Below, in pieces: positions 5,585-5,628 of a DNA stretch of 5,628 nucleotides. Where the stretch lies: the NCBI GenBank assembly GCA_045651685.1, contig JAZRSV010000025.1, forward strand, positions 1-5,628. The letters run 5' to 3'. The notes beneath the pieces are model-generated. The model saw only the letters and a list, made by a program, of their open reading frames with translations. It was not told the DNA's origin and did no database searches. The stretch's first letter is position 1; each line of letters opens with the position of its first letter. The DNA comes from CAKVLS01 sp045651685. GTDB lineage: Bacteria > Bacillota > Clostridia > Christensenellales > UBA1242. Position numbers and translations under genes: made by a program.

Positions 5585-5628
5585 CCAGTACTATGCAAAA
5601 ACATATCTGGTACTATGCAAGAATATAC
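5585..5628. repeat. Two imperfect tandem copies of a 22-base unit at the window edge
   Basis: Positions 5585-5606 and 5607-5628 match at 17 of 22 bases, and all five differences are transitions. The shared core GTACTATGCAA occurs at 5588-5598 and 5610-5620. The spacing is about two helical turns. More copies may lie beyond the edge. It could be a paired operator for the next gene, the start of a short-repeat array, or degenerate repeat DNA; the window does not decide. Confidence 0.6.

Noticed and set aside
5545..5628. Possible 3' end of a - strand gene entering from the right edge
   Set aside because: The open - strand frame runs through the repeat and the terminator hairpin, has only about 27 codons and shows no motif.
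5585..5628. CRISPR array
   Set aside because: The two units are directly adjacent with no spacers, differ at five of 22 positions, and no cas gene is in the window.

Overview
The window is a compact, AT-rich stretch of bacterial chromosome with every recognisable gene on the + strand. The organism is most likely a low-GC Bacillota (Firmicutes), probably an uncultured Clostridia-like lineage. The reasons are the order dnaK-dnaJ-rsmE-mtaB-rpsU (a Bacillota arrangement), a DnaK of about the length found in Bacillus, strong Shine-Dalgarno sites, sigma-A-type promoters and TAA/TAG stops. Species cannot be told from this sequence.

Layout. Positions 1-1314 hold the 3' three quarters of dnaK, cut by the left window edge, and 1335-2477 hold complete dnaJ. 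This pair encodes the Hsp70 chaperone and its J-domain co-chaperone. A strong intrinsic terminator closes the unit at about 2491-2519. In many Bacillota prmA follows dnaJ; here it is absent, and a 97-base gap with the terminator and a new promoter-like region leads to rsmE (2575-3297). The rsmE stop and the mtaB start (3297-4541) share one base, so these two RNA-modification genes are translationally coupled. RsmE methylates U1498 of 16S rRNA and MtaB makes ms2t6A at position 37 of certain tRNAs, so both tune the ribosome's decoding machinery.

From 4542 to 4725 there is an AT-rich spacer with an inverted repeat and a near-consensus sigma-A promoter. It drives a short, highly expressed type of gene, rpsU (4726-4902; ribosomal protein S21), which ends in its own terminator. 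After a second AT-rich spacer with another good promoter comes a small unrecognised gene (5146-5544; 132 residues, basic, probably helical) with a clear ribosome binding site and its own terminator. The last 44 bases are two imperfect tandem copies of a 22-base unit that may continue past the edge.

Overall this is largely an ordinary protein-folding and translation neighbourhood. No mobile element, CRISPR array, tRNA, rRNA or defence system is visible. The points most worth a second look are the unknown 132-residue protein, the tandem repeat at the right edge, and the apparent lack of a leader and ribosome binding site in front of rsmE.
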